Below are positions 5,319-8,909 of a DNA stretch of 8,909 bases, in pieces. This DNA is from an uncultured Collinsella sp. (GTDB taxonomy: Bacteria > Actinomycetota > Coriobacteriia > Coriobacteriales > Coriobacteriaceae). The translations under genes and the position numbers were made by a program. A model generated the notes under the pieces. That model saw nothing but the letters and a program-made list of their open reading frames with translations. It ran no database searches and was not told the origin of the DNA. The number at the start of each line of letters is the position of its first letter. Positions within the stretch are counted from its first letter, which is position 1. The DNA is taken from NCBI GenBank assembly GCA_900541035.1, contig UQIN01000037.1, forward strand, positions 1 through 8,909. Direction: 5' to 3'.

Positions 5319-6080
5319 GTGCATATCTACGCTATGAGTGACATTCACGGGTGCCTTGATGCTTTTAAGGCATCGCTTTCCACCGTCGACCTTGATGCCG
5401 AGGATTCCAAGCTGGTTTTGCTTGGCGACTACTGCGACCGAGGTCCCGATTCGCTCGGCGTTTTTGAGCTCGTCATGGACCTGCAAAAGCGCTACGGCGA
5501 TCGCGTCGTGGCGCTGCGCGGCAACCACGAGGAGATGTTCCTCGAGTACATTGACGAGGTGAAGGACCCCAATTTCACGCAGGCATGGATACTTGCCGAC
5601 AGCAATCTGGCAACGGCCAAGAGCTTCCTGGATGCCGATGCATTCAAGCACGTTAAGCACCTGTTAAGGCTCAGGAAGTTTGAGGAGGCCTACGCCTTTA
5701 CGGTTGAGCGTATGAAGACCGAGCATGCGGACGTCATCGCGTGGGTTCGTATGCTCCCTTACTTTTACGAGAGCCCCTTTGATCAGGTCTTTGTGCATGC
5801 CGGCGTTGACGAAGAAGCTGGGGACTACTGGAAGATGGGCACGCCTACCGAGTCGTTTACCATGATGCCGCCCGATTACGTGGGGTGTAAGTTCTACCTA
5901 GATGTTATCGCCGGGCACATCAACACCGAGGTAGTCACGGGCATCGTAGGCTACCGCGGTATCTGGCATGACAGGGCCAGCCATTTCTACATCGATGGGA
6001 ACGTCATGAAGAACGGCGAGGTCGCGGTGCTGAGCTACGACTCGGAGACGGGGAAATACACCGGCCCGGGGCTGGAGTAG
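5319..6080 (+). CDS. Metallophosphoesterase, PPP / diadenosine-tetraphosphatase-like
   Basis: A 253-residue enzyme with the full calcineurin-like metal site: D8 and H10 in SDIHG, D37 and D40 in LLGDYCDRGPDS, N69 and H70 in LRGNHEE, a histidine in VFVHAG (H160) and a second in IAGH (H200). The GDYCDRG and GNHEE blocks place it in the PPP branch, which includes Ser/Thr phosphatases and ApaH/PrpE-like nucleotide phosphatases. A helical insert of about 60 residues (85-145) separates GNHEE from the C-terminal half. The substrate cannot be told from sequence; a cytoplasmic protein phosphatase or dinucleoside polyphosphatase are the main options. It appears to be a single-gene unit, followed by a 183-bp fold-back repeat. 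Confidence 0.9.
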   Translation: MHIYAMSDIHGCLDAFKASLSTVDLDAEDSKLVLLGDYCDRGPDSLGVFELVMDLQKRYGDRVVALRGNHEEMFLEYIDEVKDPNFTQAWILADSNLATAKSFLDADAFKHVKHLLRLRKFEEAYAFTVERMKTEHADVIAWVRMLPYFYESPFDQVFVHAGVDEEAGDYWKMGTPTESFTMMPPDYVGCKFYLDVIAGHINTEVVTGIVGYRGIWHDRASHFYIDGNVMKNGEVAVLSYDSETGKYTGPGLE

Positions 6081-6106
6081 GTACGTCCTTCGAGGTGGCC
6101 GAGAAT

Positions 6107-6289
6107 CGAGGTCTAATACTTTCCCGAGAAGTGAACGAGCAAAATCGGACCCCCGAAGCATCGACACTTTGCGGGCGCCGTTTCCTGCGGTTTTGCCGTT
6201 GGAATCCTGCAGTTTTGCCGTCGAAAAGTGTGGATGCTTCAAGGGTCCAAATTCAGACGTTCACTTTGCGGGAAAAGTATTAGACCTCG
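6107..6289. repeat. 183-bp imperfect fold-back (inverted repeat) element
   Basis: The outer 14 bases, 6107-6120 and 6276-6289, are perfect complements. Pairing continues with interruptions inward (TTCCCG, AGTGAACG, GGACCC) to an inner 16-base arm with one mismatch, 6155-6170 with 6225-6240. The centre holds a 17-base direct repeat with one difference, 6183-6199 and 6205-6221 (period 22). Flanking 13-base segments 6094-6106 and 6289-6301 agree at 11 positions, as a decayed target duplication might. No transposase or coding frame is present. It could be a MITE-like element, or a long RNA hairpin ending the phosphoesterase transcript. Confidence 0.75.
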
Positions 6290-6374
6290 GTGGCGGGGAA
6301 TGGTGCACCGGTGGCAAAGTGGCAGCAGCAGTGGGATAAGCAGAGCGCGCCGATCGGATGAATTCAAAAACCAC

Positions 6375-6409
6375 GTTGCAAAAGTATGAAAATATCCTAC
6401 AATTGCAAC
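6375..6409 (+). promoter_or_regulatory. Leaderless promoter with overlapping inverted repeat, AbiEi gene
   Basis: TTGCAA (6376-6381), a 16-base spacer and TACAAT (6398-6403) form a good promoter. The predicted start, seven bases past the -10 box, is the A of ATG at 6410, so the message would have no leader. GTTGCAA (6375-6381) and TTGCAAC (6403-6409) are perfect inverted copies covering the -35 box and the start point. A protein bound there would block transcription. Known AbiEi proteins bind inverted repeats in their own promoters, so autoregulation is a reasonable inference. Confidence 0.6.
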
Positions 6410-7039
6410 ATGAAGTATTTTAGCAACATAACGGCGATAAGCGAGTTATCTGAGAGCGAGGGCGTGTTCACCACGGCCCAGGCGGCTCGCATGGACATCT
6501 CACGAGATGCGCTGGCGCACTCATGCCGCGTGGGGCGTCTTGAACGGATATGCCACGGCGCCTACCGGATGTCTGGCACGCAGCGCCGAGACACCGACGA
6601 GCTCAACGCCCTTTGGAAGCTCACTAATCCCTCCCTTTGCGCGTGGGAGAGAAAGCATCGGTGGGATGGCATCGCCGTAAGCGGCACGACTGCGGCGAAC
6701 CTGCAACAAATGGGCGATTTCTATCTGTCCCCCTACAGGATGACCGCGCCCACGCGTATCAACACAAGAAACGAATCCCTTTCTTTTGCAAAGCGCGAGA
6801 TTGTTGAGCAGGATATCGTCTGGCTCGACGGCCTGCCGGTAACCAAACCCGAGCGCACGCTTGTCGATCTGTGCCTCGATTGCGAGGACCCATCATTAAT
6901 TACTGATGCTTATCGCGGCACGCTTGGGCGTGGACTCAGCACGCAGCGGCTGAAAGATCTTGTAGAAGAGAACTCTAAAACCGCCAAACGACGCGAGCTG
7001 ATGAGACCTCTGCTGATGGTGCTGAACGACCAATCGTGA
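6410..7039 (+). CDS. AbiEi-type (type IV toxin-antitoxin) regulator, solitary
   Basis: A 209-residue protein. The N-terminal winged helix (about 5-55) reads ISELSESEGVFTTAQAARM, then SCRVGRLERICHGAYRM, the signature of the AbiEi antitoxin N-terminal domain. The rest matches the AbiEi core: DGIAVSGTTAANLQQMG, the strand around TAPTRINTR, VEQDIVWLDGLPVTKPERTLVDLC and a helical tail. In AbiE systems this protein represses its own operon and counters the nucleotidyltransferase toxin AbiEii. No AbiEii gene follows; a Nudix gene does, about 100 bases later. ATG 6410 is chosen over the in-frame ATG 6386 because the promoter's start point falls on it; neither has a Shine-Dalgarno sequence. It could be an orphan antitoxin or a regulator of another locus. 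Confidence 0.85.
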   Translation: MKYFSNITAISELSESEGVFTTAQAARMDISRDALAHSCRVGRLERICHGAYRMSGTQRRDTDELNALWKLTNPSLCAWERKHRWDGIAVSGTTAANLQQMGDFYLSPYRMTAPTRINTRNESLSFAKREIVEQDIVWLDGLPVTKPERTLVDLCLDCEDPSLITDAYRGTLGRGLSTQRLKDLVEENSKTAKRRELMRPLLMVLNDQS

Positions 7040-7093
7040 AAGAAAGTCCTGCATCTGCGGTTTATCAAGCGGTCGGGGCATGGCGGTCGGTTG

Positions 7094-7130
7094 ATCACCT
7101 ATACTAGTTGGGCTCAACTGGAGAGGTGAT
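7094..7130 (+). promoter_or_regulatory. Promoter and inverted repeat overlapping the Nudix ribosome site
   Basis: TATACT at 7100-7105 is a good -10 box with no clear -35. ATCACCT (7094-7100) and AGGTGAT (7124-7130) are perfect inverted copies, and AGTTG (7106-7110) and CAACT (7115-7119) nest inside. The right copy is the Shine-Dalgarno region, 8 bases before the ATG. It may be a DNA operator; if transcription starts further upstream, the RNA hairpin would hide the ribosome site. Confidence 0.4.
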
Positions 7131-7138
7131 AGTTAGTT

Positions 7139-7534
7139 ATGAAATCAATCAATGTTTCAGCAGCGATTATTCAGAAAGACGGGAAGATTCTGAGCTGCCA
7201 GCGCGGTTATGGCGAGTTTAAAGACGGTTGGGAGTTTCCGGGCGGAAAGCTCGAGCCGGGCGAGACCGGTGAGCAGGCAATCGTGCGCGAGATTCAGGAA
7301 GAGCTCGAGGTTACGATTGGCAACCTCGACTATCTATGCACGGTCGAGCATGATTACGAGACGTTCCACCTTTCGATGCAGTGCTACCTGGCAAACATCC
7401 TTTCGGGTGAGTTCAAAGAGCACGCCCATGAGGATATGAAGTGGCTCGATACCAATAATTTGTGGGACGTCGATTGGCTTCCGGCAGACGTTAAGGTCGT
7501 CGAGGAGCTCGAAAAGAAGCTCGGACTTAAGTAA
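7139..7534 (+). CDS. Nudix hydrolase, MutT-like (deoxy)nucleoside triphosphate pyrophosphohydrolase
   Basis: A 131-residue single-domain enzyme. The Nudix box spans 36-58: G36, E42, then REIQEELEV (R50, E51, E54, E55), with the usual late glycine replaced by E57, which is seen in this subgroup. The start NVSAAIIQKDGKILSCQRGYG and the WEFPGGKLEPGET block match MutT/CTP-pyrophosphohydrolase-like proteins that remove damaged or non-canonical nucleotides by cutting NTPs to NMP and pyrophosphate. The exact nucleotide cannot be told. The gene is preceded by GAGGTGAT, 8 bases from the ATG, and ends at a terminator shared with the converging helicase gene. Confidence 0.92.
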   Translation: MKSINVSAAIIQKDGKILSCQRGYGEFKDGWEFPGGKLEPGETGEQAIVREIQEELEVTIGNLDYLCTVEHDYETFHLSMQCYLANILSGEFKEHAHEDMKWLDTNNLWDVDWLPADVKVVEELEKKLGLK

Positions 7535-7536
7535 AC

Positions 7537-7574
7537 AAAAGGAGCGGGCGCTACATGGCGACTCGCTCCTTTTT
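7537..7574. terminator. Bidirectional terminator between Nudix and helicase genes
   Basis: AAAAGGAGCG (7537-7546) pairs with CGCTCCTTTT (7564-7573) around a 17-base loop. The plus strand ends in TTTTT after the Nudix gene and the minus strand ends in TTTT after the helicase gene, whose stop codon is at 7578-7576. Confidence 0.8.
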
Positions 7575-7575
7575 G

Positions 7576-8871
7576 CTACTCGGCTTCGCTCAGATCGCTG
7601 AGCATAAACTCGTAAATATCCTGGTGCACGGGCGTATTGAGTTCGTATTCGATTTCGACGGCGTTATCACCGCTCTTGATTTTGATGGCCTCGAACTTGC
7701 CGGTCGGGTGCATCTCACCCAGGAAGTAAAACTCCTTGCCGCCCTTATCGTCCTTGTTCTTGCGCATAAACAAATACGTCTTTAGCCCGTTGCCCGGCCA
7801 GGCCTGCAGGCGTTGAATCTCGGGAGAGTGGAGCGTGCGGTTGACCTTGGAGATTGCGATCAGTCTACTCGGCGAAACAAAACGGTCTTCATACTGAATG
7901 GACTCGCTAATGTCGGGCGCCTTGTCGTAGTTAATAAACACAGGGAATGTATTGGTCTTCTCGTCATAGAAGTAGCCGCCGAGATTCTGACCGTTGATGT
8001 TCTTTTCCCAGTTCATCAAGCGGCAAACCTCCTCGTACGTGTACTTGGCGTTGAGGACGAAGTTCGTGTTCTCGTATGTCTCGGCATAGTCGAGCCGGTT
8101 GCGTGCGATGCCAAAATCAAGCACCTCAAGAATCTGGCGCTTGAACTCGGCGTTGCGCAGGGCTGTTGCAAACGCTTCGGTCAGACGAGGGCCGCATCCA
8201 TCGTCGATGAGCAAGGACACAAAATCCTTGGGAGTGACAAAGTCTCCCTTGAGGACTGCGATTGCCGATTTAATGGCGCTGTCCTTTAGTTGCGCGCGGT
8301 AGTTCCTAAGAGCGGCCTCGCGCATTTGTTGATAGCCCTCATGTCCGGCTTCGACGAGCGTTTGAAGCAAATAAAGATCCTCGAAGCGTTTTCCCGCGGA
8401 AAGTTTCTGCGAAATAAATTTAAGAATTTTGGTTTGGTCCGAGGAAAACTGAACAGAGTAGTCCGGCTCGTATTTGGAAAGAAATGCGTGGTAGGAGCCA
8501 AGTCCATTGTTCTTGAAGATGAGTAGCGGGTCGATGGAACCGTTGCGATCAAATTCGAGCAGTGAGGGAATCTTACCGAGCTTCTGGCGTAAGTCGAGAT
8601 ACTCGTTCTTCAAAAACTTGACAGAGGTAAAGTCGCCGCCGTCGATGGCCTTATAGATGCGTGCCTCGGAGATGCGGTCGAAGCTCACGGTTGAGCAGCC
8701 GGGAATCGCGGAATCGCCTTCCTGAACAAGGCGGCGCAGGCGATCTTTGTTGTATGTCTTGTCGCCCGAGAGCGCGATGGGCACCAAGAAGTTGCTCTGG
8801 TAGTTGCCGATAAAGTCGAGAACCAGCGCGTATTCCTTGCCGTCATTTAAGCGAAGGGTTGATTTCCGATC
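7576..8871 (-). CDS. DUF3427 helicase, C-terminal part, 5' end broken
   Basis: About 430 codons are visible. The frame enters at RKSTLRLNDGKEYALVLDF and continues IGNYQSNFLVPIALSGD, the stretch that follows helicase motif VI (…QQLGRGLRK) in DUF3427 superfamily-2 helicases. A helical middle part and the C-terminal DUF3427 domain follow (KYTYEEVCRLMNW, NLGGYFYDEKTNTFPVFINY, GKEFYFLGEM). Relatives usually also have an N-terminal phospholipase-D-like nuclease and the DEAD/ResIII helicase core, and reach about 1000 residues; these are missing here. Going upstream the frame meets a TGA at 8874-8872, right where motif VI should be. A TTG at 8787 could be called a start, but the clear homology before it argues against that. 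These helicases are often found among defence genes. Confidence 0.85.
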   Translation of the reverse strand, partial: DRKSTLRLNDGKEYALVLDFIGNYQSNFLVPIALSGDKTYNKDRLRRLVQEGDSAIPGCSTVSFDRISEARIYKAIDGGDFTSVKFLKNEYLDLRQKLGKIPSLLEFDRNGSIDPLLIFKNNGLGSYHAFLSKYEPDYSVQFSSDQTKILKFISQKLSAGKRFEDLYLLQTLVEAGHEGYQQMREAALRNYRAQLKDSAIKSAIAVLKGDFVTPKDFVSLLIDDGCGPRLTEAFATALRNAEFKRQILEVLDFGIARNRLDYAETYENTNFVLNAKYTYEEVCRLMNWEKNINGQNLGGYFYDEKTNTFPVFINYDKAPDISESIQYEDRFVSPSRLIAISKVNRTLHSPEIQRLQAWPGNGLKTYLFMRKNKDDKGGKEFYFLGEMHPTGKFEAIKIKSGDNAVEIEYELNTPVHQDIYEFMLSDLSEAE

Positions 8872-8909
8872 TCAGCCGAACACATTGAGCGGATAGGACG
8901 TTCCCGCAG

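Noticed and set aside
5104..5337. A 77-codon plus-strand open frame and a 60-codon minus-strand frame (5094-5276).
   Set aside because: The plus frame overlaps the phosphoesterase ribosome site and start in another frame; neither has a ribosome site or any known motif.
7813..8526. Plus-strand open frames opposite the helicase gene.
   Set aside because: They are antisense to a clear DUF3427 protein and have no domains or ribosome sites.

Overview
The window most likely comes from a member of the Coriobacteriia, close to Collinsella (gut Actinomycetota). This is inferred, not proven. The supports are the GC-rich third codon positions of most genes, the product set (galactitol-type PTS IIB, VOC protein, DUF4342/OmpR/histidine kinase operon, AbiEi, MutT-like Nudix, DUF3427 helicase), a tRNA gene with an encoded CCA, and intergenic regions full of repeats. 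Both edges cut into genes, and the right edge carries signs of an assembly join.

Left part (1-780): the 5' end of an AAA/DUF4143-type ATPase on the minus strand. Its upstream region holds a 33-bp tandem repeat (each unit with a short palindrome) and a 24-bp perfect inverted repeat. Next comes a duplicated block made of the 3' end of tRNA-Leu plus its terminator, and then the intact tRNA-Leu(UAA) gene.

Middle part (781-5103): a membrane-anchored TPR-like protein (minus) upstream of the tRNA. A two-gene plus-strand unit follows (orphan PTS IIB, then VOC protein), ending in a strong bidirectional terminator. Converging on that terminator is a minus-strand operon: UBA/DUF4342 membrane protein, OmpR-family response regulator, histidine kinase. 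This looks like a complete envelope or signal-sensing two-component system with a small membrane partner.

Right part (5104-8909): a metallophosphoesterase of the PPP/diadenosine-tetraphosphatase-like group with a GTG start; a 183-bp fold-back repeat; a solitary AbiEi-type antitoxin/regulator gene that appears to be transcribed leaderless from a promoter overlapping an inverted repeat; a MutT-like Nudix hydrolase; a shared terminator; and the C-terminal part of a DUF3427 helicase on the minus strand, whose frame breaks near the right edge at a 9-base match to a sequencing adapter.

I see no CRISPR array, no insertion sequence with a transposase, and no complete multi-gene defence system. The strongest candidates for something undescribed are the non-coding elements: the palindromic 33-bp repeats in front of the ATPase gene, the 24-bp hairpin, the 183-bp fold-back element (which shares a 15-base motif with the 33-bp repeats), and the tRNA-end duplication.
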